Source of the DNA: JBJGXI01 sp045635475
Lineage (GTDB): Bacteria; Bacillota; Bacilli; Bacillales; Amphibacillaceae
Direction of reading: 5' to 3'
DNA: 54,961 nucleotides
Assembly (NCBI RefSeq): GCF_045635475.1
Contig: NZ_JBJGXI010000036.1
Coordinates: forward strand, 1 to 54,961
The notes under the pieces were generated by a model, which was not told where the DNA came from, did not search any database, and saw only the letters and a program-made list of their open reading frames with translations. Shown in pieces: positions 35,396 to 45,530 of this stretch; within the stretch, counting starts at the first letter, position 1, and the number at the start of each line of letters is the position of its first letter. A program made the position numbers and the translations under genes.

Positions 35396-36685
35396 CTACT
35401 TTTCCGATCGCAATCCAGCAATCATTTTATCAACTAACGCTTCTTGATAGCCCGCTTTTTTAGTACGCTTGATCGCCTCAACAACAGGGCGGAGACAGTC
35501 TACATTTATGCTAGCTAACTTGTTTAATCTTTCTTGTGACAATGTAACATCTGCTTTTGTTGTATGGTAGGCAGCAACATCCATGTGCCATAGCTTCACG
35601 TGATCAGGATAACGTTGAAGTAGCCTTGCTGCCATACCGAGGCCTTCCGGGTCCAAATCTCCTGCATAATACAAATAGCAATTTTCTTTAACCAACATAT
35701 CCATCAGCATAAGCGCAGCCAGTTTAAATTGCCCATGTGTACATACTAGTGGTGCATGTGGCACTTCATCTAAAATACTTGAATAAACACCTGAGTTCTC
35801 AACAATCCAGACTTTTTGCTTATGATTTGATGGATAAATACGATCAAGTTTCACCAGTTCCCTGAGCGGGACGTTCATGACACTTTGTTTTTTTGCGGCC
35901 GCTACCCACAGCGGATCTGCTTCATTAGCCGATTCTGCCAACAGATTCGCACACGTTACAAAATTGGTGATGTCGTCACGCAAAATCCAATAATGTAAAA
36001 GCAACTCATTCATACCTTCACTATCTGCTGGCACTATCAATTTTTCATCAAACCCACGATCAACAGCTAGCACATGAATCCATAGTTTCCCTAAATTCGT
36101 ATTCCGGTCAAAAGCATGTGGATTGCGCGTAATCCGTTGACTAAACATCGGCAACCGTTCTAAACGGTCAGGCAACTGCGATATCGCTTTATGTAATTGT
36201 TCTGTCATTTGAATAAATGTTTGATCAGAATCCTCGACCAAACGATAAATCCAATATGAATCTGCCGTTTTCGCTAGCAGGTGGCTAAACCAAAATGACA
36301 AAGCGGGAAAATCTCGCTGTAGCTGTTCAAGCAGCGCAACCTGCTGCTGTTCCTTTAGCTGTTTTGCTTGTTTATTAGAAATGAGAGTCTCCCCAAAATG
36401 AGCCTCTAATAGCTCCTTCAATCCAATTCCTTCAAATTTAGTTCGCTGTAATTGTTGCTGAAACTGTTCCAACGCCACCTTACCGTTTTGCTTCAATTCT
36501 GATTGTGTAATCCCAAAAAAACTGGCGATGGTAGCGAGCTCCTGCTCATGAAAACCTGTGATGTTTACGGTGCCGCCAATTCGACCTAATGATTGATATT
36601 TTTTCTTAAAAAGTAAAAAGAGACGACGATGACCCGCATCGCCGCTAAAATAATCTAACGCTTGATTGATCATAGAGATATTCAT
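35396..36685 (-). CDS. jetD: Wadjet type II JetD (DUF3323-DUF2399, Toprim nuclease)
   Basis: This 429-aa TIGR02679-type protein has an N-terminal DUF3323-like region and a C-terminal DUF2399/Toprim-like domain. Its acidic motifs are WIVENSGVYSSIL (about 290) and YYAGDLDPEGLGMAARLL (about 343), which supply the Toprim E and DxD. In Wadjet, JetD is the nuclease that cleaves DNA after the JetABC condensin has extruded and measured a circular plasmid. It is the last gene of the operon, 30 nt after jetC. Confidence 0.92.
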   Translation of the reverse strand: MNISMINQALDYFSGDAGHRRLFLLFKKKYQSLGRIGGTVNITGFHEQELATIASFFGITQSELKQNGKVALEQFQQQLQRTKFEGIGLKELLEAHFGETLISNKQAKQLKEQQQVALLEQLQRDFPALSFWFSHLLAKTADSYWIYRLVEDSDQTFIQMTEQLHKAISQLPDRLERLPMFSQRITRNPHAFDRNTNLGKLWIHVLAVDRGFDEKLIVPADSEGMNELLLHYWILRDDITNFVTCANLLAESANEADPLWVAAAKKQSVMNVPLRELVKLDRIYPSNHKQKVWIVENSGVYSSILDEVPHAPLVCTHGQFKLAALMLMDMLVKENCYLYYAGDLDPEGLGMAARLLQRYPDHVKLWHMDVAAYHTTKADVTLSQERLNKLASINVDCLRPVVEAIKRTKKAGYQEALVDKMIAGLRSEK

Positions 36686-36715
36686 CTCCCTTATATTACA
36701 TGTTCAACAACCTTA

Positions 36716-39700
36716 TTACACATAGGTTTCGTCTTCGATATCCTGTTCCTCACTCTCAGGAAGCTGTAAATCCAATTGTTTTCCGTCCCAATAATAACGA
36801 ATAACACTCACAAAATCAGCATTTTTGGGACGAACCAATTCACAGACAGATAGTTGCGAAATTGTATCATAATCGCCCCAAAGTACTTGTGAATTCATAA
36901 TATAATCAAAGCCTAAGTGCTCAACGATTTCAAACATTTCTCGGATATTATTTTCATCTACACCGGCAAAAGCCTCGTCTAACGAAATAATGTAAGGGGC
37001 CTGTTCATCCGCCTCTAAATAACGTGAGTAACAAGCAGTGAACAATGGGATATACATGGCCATCGCTTTTTCCCCACCACTAAATTTATAAAATTGGTTG
37101 TTCGTTAACTCTCGTTTCGACTCACCCTCGCGTTGGAAGTATAACACGAACGAGAACCACTTACGATAATCAAGTACTTCTTTTAATACTTGCAGAAGTG
37201 TCTGGATCTCGGTATTATTTCCCATCAGCTCTTTTGCTTTCGCAATTTTCGAGCGAAAGTGAACGGTAATTCTTTCTAAATCTTCTTCCTTTAACAGACG
37301 TGCATCTTGCTTTAATAGCTGCACAAGGTCAACCGTATCCAACTCCGCCTCAGAATCGGCGGTACGTGGTTTCCAACGAATTGAGAACGACAATCCAGAT
37401 GAAGTATCACGTGTTGACATAAGCGTATCCATTTTTTTCGCCCACTGCTCGGCACGACGAATCCGAGCACGCAATTTTTGACCAACAGATTTGAATAAGA
37501 TTTCTTCATACAAGGCTTGGTCCTGATCATCAAGCAAGCTTTCTTGGCGCGCTTGCTCATCTGCGATTTGCTGTTGCACTGTATAAGGACTAACTTGTTT
37601 ACCTTGATAATCTAGTTCAATCACACGGCGGCTAGCTTTTTGCTTCCACTGTTCTATATGTGGCTGCTGCTCTTCGTCTGTAATGCTATTCATCCATTCC
37701 GGCAAACTGGCAACCGCATCATACGTACTCATCCGGTACTCCATTAAGTCACTTTGTTGCTTATAATATTCACTTGTCAGCTGACCCGCAAGTTTACTAG
37801 CATCTTTTTCTTTTAGCAATAAACCGTGTGCACTGACTATATTTCCTGCAACCACGACAAACTCTTTGTCGTCAACATCCGCGTTCACATAACCTCGATT
37901 TAGTTCTTGTTCAAAGGTTTGTGCCCATGCTTGCTTCATATTTTTCCAAAACTCCACTTGTTTTTGTTTTGACTGGATATCACCGAGCAAGTGCTGTTTA
38001 TCCGACTCTTTTCTTGGCAATGTTGTTTTTTTGGCGTCTAAGCTAGCATGGATCTCTTGCAAGGCTTGTTGTACGTTAGCGATTTGCTGCCTGATATCAG
38101 TTACACCTTCTGCTTCAAGCTGTGTTTCAATTTGGGCAATATTTTGCTGCAATCGCTCTGTTTGATCTTCTGCAATATTAATTTCACCTTTTAGCTCGTC
38201 CATCAAATCAACGAGATCCTGTAATTGTGTTGCAATATCGGTTTGGCGTTCGATGATATGCACATATTTAATATGCTCTTTCTCAACCCTCGACAAATCC
38301 TTGTCATAACGCTTGATAACTGTAATTGCTTCCTCGTATGCAGCACGATTTACTTCGATGTTAAACAGACGTGTCTGTTTGTCAATCACACTTTTCACAC
38401 GAGAATAATCGTCATGTATTGTCTTTAGCTGTTCTGACAATACTTGCATCCGCTCTTTGTGATGCTTCATTTTTAAGCGCGATTCTGAAATTTGCTTAAA
38501 GTTCTCCTGCAAATCTTGATCATCTGGGAATTGTCCAAGCTTTGTCCGTGCCTCGGCAATCGACGCTTCCACTGCTTCGATTTGCACGGTAATGTCGCGT
38601 TTTTGCTCTTGTAAATCGAACAATTCTTCCTGAATACGGTCAATTTGCGCTTGTCTAAATCGCTTCCGTGCCGTTCGTCCGATATAACGAACATCATCAA
38701 CTGGAACGGCATGCCCCTTTAACAAACCAAGCTGATAGTGGCCGTCTTCCGAAACTGAAAATGTAGAAGGTTCCGCTTCTGCAATCACAATACTTCTAAG
38801 CACATCATCAACAGAGCTAGCAGCGATCGGATGATCACTATCCAAGTCTGGTCTAAGGAAATCAGCAAGCGTGTATCCCATAATATTCGGTTCGGCTACG
38901 AGCACACGATCATGCTCTATTTCCACTTTTTCACCTGTAATCAACGCATCCAACATACCGCTATCAATCATCGCTGCCTCAATCCTTTTACGAACATCCG
39001 ACTCAACATGGTCATGAAATTCAATTGCCGCATAAAATGGCACATGCGAGACATTAGCTGCTCGTAATTTTGCTCTAGCTTCCTTCGTTAACGGATCGGT
39101 AGCTGGTTCAGGATCTTTTTTATCCTTCCATTCTTGCAATTCGGTTTGCTTGTCTGTTAGCTGCTCGCCCAGTTGATTTTTTGCAAACGTCAACTCTGAT
39201 AGCTTTTGTCTTTGCTGTTGTTCATACTGAAAGACTGCCTCTCGGAATGGCGCTCGGACTAACTCATATGGCGTAGGTTCATATAAAGAATGAATCGCAC
39301 GTGAAGCTTCTTGAAACGCCGCTTCCCCCGGTGTTAACCAATCCGATTGCTGTACCCAATTATACATGTCATTTAACTTTTGCTGCTTATCTTCTTCAAA
39401 TAACTGTACCCATGCTTGTTCTTGATGTGCTGCGTCATCGAATTGCTTTTGTTCCCCTGCTAACTCTTTGTCTTTTTCCTGGTATTTCTGTTTTAAATCT
39501 TCAAACGTTCGAAAATCGGAAGCAATTTGCTCCAACGTACTCGTATGCTGTTGTGTTTCCTTGATCCACAAGGAAAAATTGAACGCTTCATGCTGATGCC
39601 GATCAAAATCCTGCTTGTTCATCGTATGATTCGTAAACGAAGCTTCTTCTGCATCGTTATCCAAATCGATGCATGTATCCTTAATCGTTTGTAGTCGTGC

Positions 39701-40858
39701 TTCCATATCGGCTTCTAACGCAATTTTCGTTTGCATTAAATTGTTTTCCCTCTGGCGACGTTCCTCTAGTTGCTTTTGCTTGCGATTAAGGTCGCGACTT
39801 TGCTCATTCCAGGATTGCTTGGCTTCATTTAGTTCTTTTTGCAAATTCCAGACTTTGTGCTGTTGTAGGCGCTCTTTTTGTTTTTCATTCGTTTCCTGTT
39901 GCTGTTTTAATTCCAGAATCGCCTGGTTTAACGTAGCAATATCAGTTTCTAATTGGCCTTTTTCTTGTAAGAGTTGCTCGTGAGCTTTTTCTTCCTTGTT
40001 CACACGCTTTGTCGCATTAATTAGTTCATTCGCTTGATCAGCGATTATTCGACTGTTGTACGTCGTATACACCTGGTTCAGACTAGTAATTGCTTGTACT
40101 TCACGCTCAAGTTGCTCAATTTGCTGTTTCGTCTGATCCATCTGCTCAATCGTATCTGACAAATGGCGAAGATCGTCGTCAGTGAGCGGAGGTAATGCCG
40201 CCTCCAGTATTTCGTAAATAACCGTCGGACGAAAATCCTTCGATAGCTTCGGACTTCTTAACTGAATTAACAGCTTAATTAAATCTTCATAAGCTTCGAT
40301 TGTTTCAAAGCCGAAAATATATTTGTTTACTAGCTTCATATAATCTGTCTGCGTTTGAACAACTTGTCCGCCTTCACCAAGTCTGTTTTCTAATTCTATC
40401 CGAGAGCACGGTATTTTCTGTTTTTCGCCTGCATGTTGCTCATACTTATATAACTCAAGATCGTACCCTATCCGGCGATTATCTGTAATCACAAAGCCCC
40501 AAAACTTCATTTGTTTGTTTCGTTTTGCCTGTAATCCTATACCGATCGTTGTATACTGCTCAGTGTCTTGACGTTTAAACTCAAGAAACAAATAACCTGT
40601 CCGTTCGTCTCTATTAACAATTTCCTTTTCCCCGAGTAGGTAATCCTCCATTCGCCTAGCTCTGGAGCCAAATGGGTCTAATCGGTCTGGGGACTTTTTA
40701 CCGTCTAACAATACAGGTAAAAAGCTTTGCATCGTTACTGATTTTCCTGAACCATTACTTCCTCGCAATAATAGTTTCCCATCAGAAAAGTCAAACACTT
40801 CTTCATCGTAATACCAGAAGTTCAATAACCCCGCGCGATTCATTTTCCATTTATTCAT
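36716..40858 (-). CDS. jetC: Wadjet type II JetC (SMC-like condensin ATPase)
   Basis: This 1380-aa TIGR02680-type SMC-like ATPase has Walker A GSNGSGKS at residues 33-40. Long Gln/Glu-rich coiled coils lie at about 230-510 and 730-1020 around a hinge-like centre. The ABC signature KFSGGEKAMAMY is at about 1259, and Walker B YIISLDEAFAGVDENN at about 1290. JetC powers DNA loop extrusion by the JetABC complex. Its start overlaps the jetB end by 8 nt. No disruption is seen over its full length. Confidence 0.94.
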   Translation of the reverse strand: MNKWKMNRAGLLNFWYYDEEVFDFSDGKLLLRGSNGSGKSVTMQSFLPVLLDGKKSPDRLDPFGSRARRMEDYLLGEKEIVNRDERTGYLFLEFKRQDTEQYTTIGIGLQAKRNKQMKFWGFVITDNRRIGYDLELYKYEQHAGEKQKIPCSRIELENRLGEGGQVVQTQTDYMKLVNKYIFGFETIEAYEDLIKLLIQLRSPKLSKDFRPTVIYEILEAALPPLTDDDLRHLSDTIEQMDQTKQQIEQLEREVQAITSLNQVYTTYNSRIIADQANELINATKRVNKEEKAHEQLLQEKGQLETDIATLNQAILELKQQQETNEKQKERLQQHKVWNLQKELNEAKQSWNEQSRDLNRKQKQLEERRQRENNLMQTKIALEADMEARLQTIKDTCIDLDNDAEEASFTNHTMNKQDFDRHQHEAFNFSLWIKETQQHTSTLEQIASDFRTFEDLKQKYQEKDKELAGEQKQFDDAAHQEQAWVQLFEEDKQQKLNDMYNWVQQSDWLTPGEAAFQEASRAIHSLYEPTPYELVRAPFREAVFQYEQQQRQKLSELTFAKNQLGEQLTDKQTELQEWKDKKDPEPATDPLTKEARAKLRAANVSHVPFYAAIEFHDHVESDVRKRIEAAMIDSGMLDALITGEKVEIEHDRVLVAEPNIMGYTLADFLRPDLDSDHPIAASSVDDVLRSIVIAEAEPSTFSVSEDGHYQLGLLKGHAVPVDDVRYIGRTARKRFRQAQIDRIQEELFDLQEQKRDITVQIEAVEASIAEARTKLGQFPDDQDLQENFKQISESRLKMKHHKERMQVLSEQLKTIHDDYSRVKSVIDKQTRLFNIEVNRAAYEEAITVIKRYDKDLSRVEKEHIKYVHIIERQTDIATQLQDLVDLMDELKGEINIAEDQTERLQQNIAQIETQLEAEGVTDIRQQIANVQQALQEIHASLDAKKTTLPRKESDKQHLLGDIQSKQKQVEFWKNMKQAWAQTFEQELNRGYVNADVDDKEFVVVAGNIVSAHGLLLKEKDASKLAGQLTSEYYKQQSDLMEYRMSTYDAVASLPEWMNSITDEEQQPHIEQWKQKASRRVIELDYQGKQVSPYTVQQQIADEQARQESLLDDQDQALYEEILFKSVGQKLRARIRRAEQWAKKMDTLMSTRDTSSGLSFSIRWKPRTADSEAELDTVDLVQLLKQDARLLKEEDLERITVHFRSKIAKAKELMGNNTEIQTLLQVLKEVLDYRKWFSFVLYFQREGESKRELTNNQFYKFSGGEKAMAMYIPLFTACYSRYLEADEQAPYIISLDEAFAGVDENNIREMFEIVEHLGFDYIMNSQVLWGDYDTISQLSVCELVRPKNADFVSVIRYYWDGKQLDLQLPESEEQDIEDETYV

Positions 40859-42017
40859 TACCTTTCACCTCCATCTCAAAATCAGCTGGATAATGCCCAA
40901 CGACACGTCCTATTGCTGGTTTGATAAAAAGCAACCCTGTATCAGCTTCTGCTACGATCATTTCCCATTCCTTGAACAAGGCGAGCAGCTCTTCTGCCAC
41001 AGCTGTATAACTCATATCGCGGTATTGCTTACTCCACCCATGTCCATACAAGCCTTTAATTGCCTCCACCATCTGCGTAAATTCCGTTGTTGTTAATTTG
41101 ATCTCACCTAACGCACTTATTTCATATTCTCCTAGACGCTCCCGCAAATAAGCTGCAAAATGGAGCGCAATGCTCATCACCGCTTTTTGATCTGGAAACA
41201 GCGTATACCGTTGCTTTCGTTCTGGTAACACAAGAAATGCGGCATTTTTAAACACTTCTAATTGGAACGGTGTATTCTCCTCCAAATCATCACGTAGCCT
41301 GTTGCGGTAGTTACGAATGTAAGCAAAATCTTGGTCGTTCTCTCCTTCACGGTAAACAACTGGTGAGAACATCAGCTTCCGGTACACCCGTTTTCTGCGC
41401 TCATCTGTTTGCTGCCGTTGCCACTCTGTATCTAAAATCTCTCGTGTTGATTGGAAATGAAATAAATCCTCTGGATACGACCGCATAAAATAACGCGCAT
41501 ACACCGTTACTTCATATAATACCTCCTGATCTTCGTTATTCGCGAACATATCGATATCTCCATCAACCGCTTTAATAATCTTCAACTCAACCATTTTTTT
41601 CAGCGCCCGTACGAGTGACTTACGATGTTGATAATTCGTCCAATCGAGTGGAAACTCTCCTGGGTACATATCTTGAATATCTTCCGTAATATCAGATAGC
41701 AAAAATTGCTCATCAACCGAACGTCGCTCCGTAAACGCCAATCCACAACAAAAGATCGCATAGTCCTTTGATGAAACAAATTGCTGAATACCCATCCAAG
41801 CCTTAGGGTCGACTGGAATTTTTTCTAGTTTAATAAAGTGCTGGTGCACGATTAAATCAAAACCGAATCGCTCACTAACATAGCGCTTTAACTTTTTCTC
41901 CCGCTCGCGGATGAGTTGATAAGTGGTGGGATCATCTGCACGCAGTACCCAAAACTGCTCAAATAAAATTCCTAGTGCGTCTTGTGTACGCTCATCAAAC
42001 GTTGCTTGCTCCGCCAT
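40851..42017 (-). CDS. jetB: Wadjet type II JetB (DUF2398, kite-like subunit)
   Basis: This 388-aa TIGR02678/DUF2398-type protein has tandem winged-helix regions and the family patterns DWTNYQHRKSLVRALKKMVEL and FTERRSVDEQFLLSDI. It is the counterpart of MukE/MksE in the Jet condensin and links JetA to JetC. It overlaps jetA by 1 nt and jetC by 8 nt, indicating coupled translation. Confidence 0.92.
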   Translation of the reverse strand: MAEQATFDERTQDALGILFEQFWVLRADDPTTYQLIREREKKLKRYVSERFGFDLIVHQHFIKLEKIPVDPKAWMGIQQFVSSKDYAIFCCGLAFTERRSVDEQFLLSDITEDIQDMYPGEFPLDWTNYQHRKSLVRALKKMVELKIIKAVDGDIDMFANNEDQEVLYEVTVYARYFMRSYPEDLFHFQSTREILDTEWQRQQTDERRKRVYRKLMFSPVVYREGENDQDFAYIRNYRNRLRDDLEENTPFQLEVFKNAAFLVLPERKQRYTLFPDQKAVMSIALHFAAYLRERLGEYEISALGEIKLTTTEFTQMVEAIKGLYGHGWSKQYRDMSYTAVAEELLALFKEWEMIVAEADTGLLFIKPAIGRVVGHYPADFEMEVKGNE

Positions 42018-43498
42018 TATGCTTTCACCTCTTCTTCATCAACAAACTGAAACGTTGCCTTTGGCATCTCTAATACTCCATCATCTGCATGAAGACGAAT
42101 TCGTTCATTTTCTAAAACAACATGAACATTTTTGCCAATCTCTGTTTTAATTGTTCTATCCTTCTTCGCCATCGCTTTTCCCAACCAGGAAAGCAGCAGC
42201 TTCCTTACGTGCGGTTCTACTATTGGTAAATCTTCCACTTTAATTTCGTTTCCTTGTATATATTGCTCGATCATTTTTTTCTCGCGTTGCTTTTGCTCGA
42301 GATGAATTTTCTGCATCTCTTCTTTTTTCACGCGATTGCTTGTGACCGCACCGGCTTTCGTTTTCTCCCGGTAATTACGAACAATCGGTTTTGTCTCATG
42401 AACCATCGGCGCCTCGTCCCACACGTCAACATATATGTCATCTGTCGGAATGTGATCAATGAAAAAGTGTCGGGTATGAAACACGCCAAAAGCAACTGAA
42501 GATAACTCGTGTGCACGGTCGATGTCTTCGATTGTGCCAAACCATCTGGCAAGGTGGAGATAGTCCTTCTTTCGGCTACGAAAATGCTGATGTCGCTCAC
42601 CAAGTCGTTGCACTACTCGTGTAATTCGCCGAATCGTTTCATTCGTCCGCTGCTGCAACATCTCATACTCACTCTCACCATGCTCATTACCGAGAAACCA
42701 TGCCTTAAGGCTCGACCACTTTTCTTTATACTCCTCATATGGATCTTCCTGTTTATCATCATCAAAACGAAAGGTCTGCTCCTGATGCTGTTGCACTTGC
42801 TTAAAAAATCCTCGAAGCTCTTTCATTGCTAAACCTAACAACAAATCCTGAATTTGTAACGCCGTTCCTTGGAGAGCAATGATGAAATCTCGCAAATAGG
42901 TCGTAAACTGGTCTTTATAAACGAGAAATGCCTCTGTTTGCATGCGATCCTCGACTTCTTCACTATTAATATAGGCCATGTAATCTGACGTATTTTGAAT
43001 AATTTGACGCAAGTAAGACATAACATCTTCCCACAACTGGGCACATTCTTCATCTGTTTCTTGCTTGTGTACTAAAGCAATTTGCTCGATCTTACCTAAC
43101 GCCTGGTACAAACGCTCAAATTGCGTCCGCTCTAATGACCCACCAAATGTTTCACCCATGCTTTCAAGCTGGACGAGCATCCGTTCAAATTCAACCGTAT
43201 ACGGCGTACACTGATAGCGAAATCGCTTCTTTTTAAATTCCTCAATTGTTCTCGATTTACCAGATTCCTGCCTGGCAATCAAATTGCCCCATCTTACGAG
43301 CGCATCCAAATCTTGATGAAGTGACTCCTCGCTATAATCATGAAACTCATCTGATTTTCTAAGATATTCATAGATTTCTTCCGGGAATAAAAACTCTCGC
43401 ATCCGTTCGTGCTGTATATAAAAGTAACGCAAAATAGCTCGGTAGCTCCAAGCTTTTTCTGCAGTTAAATATGTAGCTTCTTTCACACGCTTATACAT
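42017..43498 (-). CDS. jetA: Wadjet type II JetA (DUF2397, kleisin)
   Basis: This 493-aa TIGR02677/DUF2397-type protein has an N-terminal winged helix (YRAILRYFYIQHERMREFL, YLRKSDEFHDYSEESLHQDL), a helical middle, and a basic C-terminal part (HLEQKQREKKMIEQYIQG, GKAMAKKDRTIKTEIG). It acts as the kleisin of the Jet condensin, like MukF/MksF. First gene of the operon, behind AGGTAGGTGG. With jetB, jetC and jetD it makes a complete system. Confidence 0.92.
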   Translation of the reverse strand: MYKRVKEATYLTAEKAWSYRAILRYFYIQHERMREFLFPEEIYEYLRKSDEFHDYSEESLHQDLDALVRWGNLIARQESGKSRTIEEFKKKRFRYQCTPYTVEFERMLVQLESMGETFGGSLERTQFERLYQALGKIEQIALVHKQETDEECAQLWEDVMSYLRQIIQNTSDYMAYINSEEVEDRMQTEAFLVYKDQFTTYLRDFIIALQGTALQIQDLLLGLAMKELRGFFKQVQQHQEQTFRFDDDKQEDPYEEYKEKWSSLKAWFLGNEHGESEYEMLQQRTNETIRRITRVVQRLGERHQHFRSRKKDYLHLARWFGTIEDIDRAHELSSVAFGVFHTRHFFIDHIPTDDIYVDVWDEAPMVHETKPIVRNYREKTKAGAVTSNRVKKEEMQKIHLEQKQREKKMIEQYIQGNEIKVEDLPIVEPHVRKLLLSWLGKAMAKKDRTIKTEIGKNVHVVLENERIRLHADDGVLEMPKATFQFVDEEEVKA

Positions 43499-43947
43499 GT
43501 ATCCACCTACCTACAAAGTTCGTTATTAAACAACGTATTTTCTTTCATTTTATCATATTAAAGAAATTCTTTATCTTGGAAATTGATGGGGAGATGATTG
43601 TGCAAAGAATGTGGATTGTTGAATGTGGTAGAGAGGGTACATATAAGGCGTCTTTGGGGACTGTGAAAAATAGTTCACTAATCAATTCGATATCCTTATT
43701 ATAACAATAAAAGAGGAGTTCTTCTAATAATTTCAAATTATTAACACCATGACTGGAAACCTATAGGGATTATGTGTTTTACTAGCTTGTATCTCATCTA
43801 AATAGGCGAGGCGCTGGCGCAGTTTTACAATAATGTTCTTTAGGAAATAATCCATATTAAAAACTACTATTAGGATTTCCAGCTATATGAAAGCACCGAC
43901 TTACTAGATACACCACCAGCACCTGCCATTTTTACTGCGATTCATTT
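43499..43947. other. Intergenic region upstream of the Wadjet operon
   Basis: These 449 bp contain no frame with a ribosome site. Several short stretches on the minus strand look protein-like but are interrupted by many stops. I see no repeat or RNA gene; the Wadjet promoter should lie at its left end. Confidence 0.4.
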
Positions 43948-44931
43948 TCAATCCTGCAGCCATGCAGCAATTTCTTTTTGTGCACTCTCATCAAAAATCG
44001 GTCCAAAATGAGATAAGCCATCCATGATTTCAATTTTTGTATTAGGATGCTCTGCAAACACTTGTTGATATTGATCGACTAAAAAAGATCCGTCTTCACT
44101 TCCGGCCACGACAAATATTTCTCCATTCATCGAGGAAATGTCTTTCTGATAATCACTGCGTGGGTGCATCGACGTTTGTAGTCGATAACTGTATGCTAAC
44201 GTTTCTGTTTGGTCTCGGTATTCGCTTGGCATATTAAAGGAAATCACATCCAAATCATTCACATGTGTAATCCCAATTTGATTTAACATGCTTAGTCCGA
44301 TCATGCGTGGCGTGTTCACATTAGCCCACTCGTTTTTATCACTGCTGTTCGTCGGGGCGGTATGATGTATATATGGTGCGATTAGCAGATAGCGTTCGAC
44401 TGCCTCATGACTAGCGTCTCCACCCGCCGTGCGAATAACCGTGCCGCCACCACTTGAATGACCGCCAAGTATAATCGGTTGTTCGGGATGACGTTGATCG
44501 ACGAAATCAATTAGATCGTAAATATCATCATCAATCTGCCCAATGTATGCAATATCCCCTCGAGTTTCCGGGGCAGGACCGTGTCCTCGCAAGTTTGGTG
44601 TATACACCTTGGCAACACCTTCTTCTGATAAGTAAGTAGCTAATTCCTGCAAATATTCACTATGGTAACCCGACCCGTGAATGAAAATAAGCACTTGCTC
44701 TGCCGTTGATTCATAATAACGATAAGATAATTCGGAACCATCTCTCGTTTGATACGTCTGTAATTCTGGCAACTGTTGTTGATTTGTTTGTAATTCGTTA
44801 AATTTGAGACTCTCAAGGTCGCCCGATGGAGCTTTTACTGTGCTAAAAATCGTTAACCCATATGCCATACCTAGGTAGATGATGGCTGAACTAGTCAGTG
44901 TAATGAAACTAATTTTGATTGTTTTTTTCAC
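43948..44931 (-). CDS. Membrane-anchored alpha/beta hydrolase (lysophospholipase-like)
   Basis: This 327-aa protein has an N-terminal membrane helix or uncleaved signal (about 7-29) and an alpha/beta-hydrolase fold. It has the oxyanion region FIHGSGYHSEY, the nucleophile in LGGHSSGGG, and the catalytic acid and histidine likely in GSEDGSFLVD and DGLSHFGPI. Relatives are annotated as lysophospholipases or monoacylglycerol lipases. The exact substrate is unknown. It stands alone between Wadjet and a pseudogene. Confidence 0.9.
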   Translation of the reverse strand: MKKTIKISFITLTSSAIIYLGMAYGLTIFSTVKAPSGDLESLKFNELQTNQQQLPELQTYQTRDGSELSYRYYESTAEQVLIFIHGSGYHSEYLQELATYLSEEGVAKVYTPNLRGHGPAPETRGDIAYIGQIDDDIYDLIDFVDQRHPEQPIILGGHSSGGGTVIRTAGGDASHEAVERYLLIAPYIHHTAPTNSSDKNEWANVNTPRMIGLSMLNQIGITHVNDLDVISFNMPSEYRDQTETLAYSYRLQTSMHPRSDYQKDISSMNGEIFVVAGSEDGSFLVDQYQQVFAEHPNTKIEIMDGLSHFGPIFDESAQKEIAAWLQD

Positions 44932-45023
44932 GACTATTCCCTCCAGTCTAATGATCTTAATCTAGTTAACTTTCATCGTAACATGGCAGGTTGGTTTGTT
45001 AACATTAGCTATCCAATTTTTTA

Positions 45024-45068
45024 ACGACTAAAAAACCTTAACCCTAAGATTCTAGGATTAAGGTCTTG
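45024..45068 (-). terminator. Terminator left by the decayed binding-protein gene
   Basis: ACCTTAACCCTA and TAGGATTAAGGT enclose 6 nt and are followed on the minus strand by TTTTTT. It would have ended the transcript of the pseudogene to its right. Confidence 0.7.
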
Positions 45069-45240
45069 ATATTGTCGTTTTACTCTGTAGCCATTTCCAT
45101 AATTTCATGGGTGTAGGCTGCTTCATTTGTTTGCCTGCTAATCCTCTGAGAATAAAATTCTTATTTCTGCCTTTTAAACTAACACTAAACCACTCTTCTG
45201 ATAAATTAAGGCAATTTCAATCAATGGCAACCCTTGTTAC

Positions 45241-45530
45241 TAGTGTGGCAAAAAACTTGCTAACCAGTCAATACCAATATCTGTAGCGCCATTTGCAACT
45301 TGTTGTTCTGGAACAATATCAGGTCCACCTAGTAAACATTTCGACATCTAACCCTTCTTCTAGTGCAACAAATATCTAGCAAATTGTGCTTGTGGAACCC
45401 TTTTTAGTTGGATCTTTACAGGTGTTAGTTCATCGCTATCTCCTGAAGCATTTTTCCACAAGTCGCCAAAACATGCATGATCAGCACTGAAACAGCAAAC
45501 CGCGATGTTATCTCCCTTTACTTTTCATTG
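45241..45530 (-). pseudogene. Decayed NMT1/THI5-like substrate-binding lipoprotein gene
   Basis: Read on the minus strand, three frames together give a recognisable start of an ABC binding protein: ATG AAA AGT... at 45530, NASGDSDELTPVKIQLK, VPQAQFA, then after a frameshift ALEEGLDVEM, then after another GGPDIVPEQQVANGATDIG followed by IDWLASFL and a stop. Intact relatives have ACG at the lipobox and QLKWVPQAQFAGYF, and are about 330 aa. They bind pyrimidine, thiamine-precursor or riboflavin-type ligands. Only about a third of the gene remains, and no permease or ATPase is nearby. Confidence 0.75.

Noticed and set aside
43545..43736. 63-codon minus-strand frame upstream of the alpha/beta hydrolase
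   Set aside because: No ribosome site and no recognisable composition; likely chance in AT-rich DNA.
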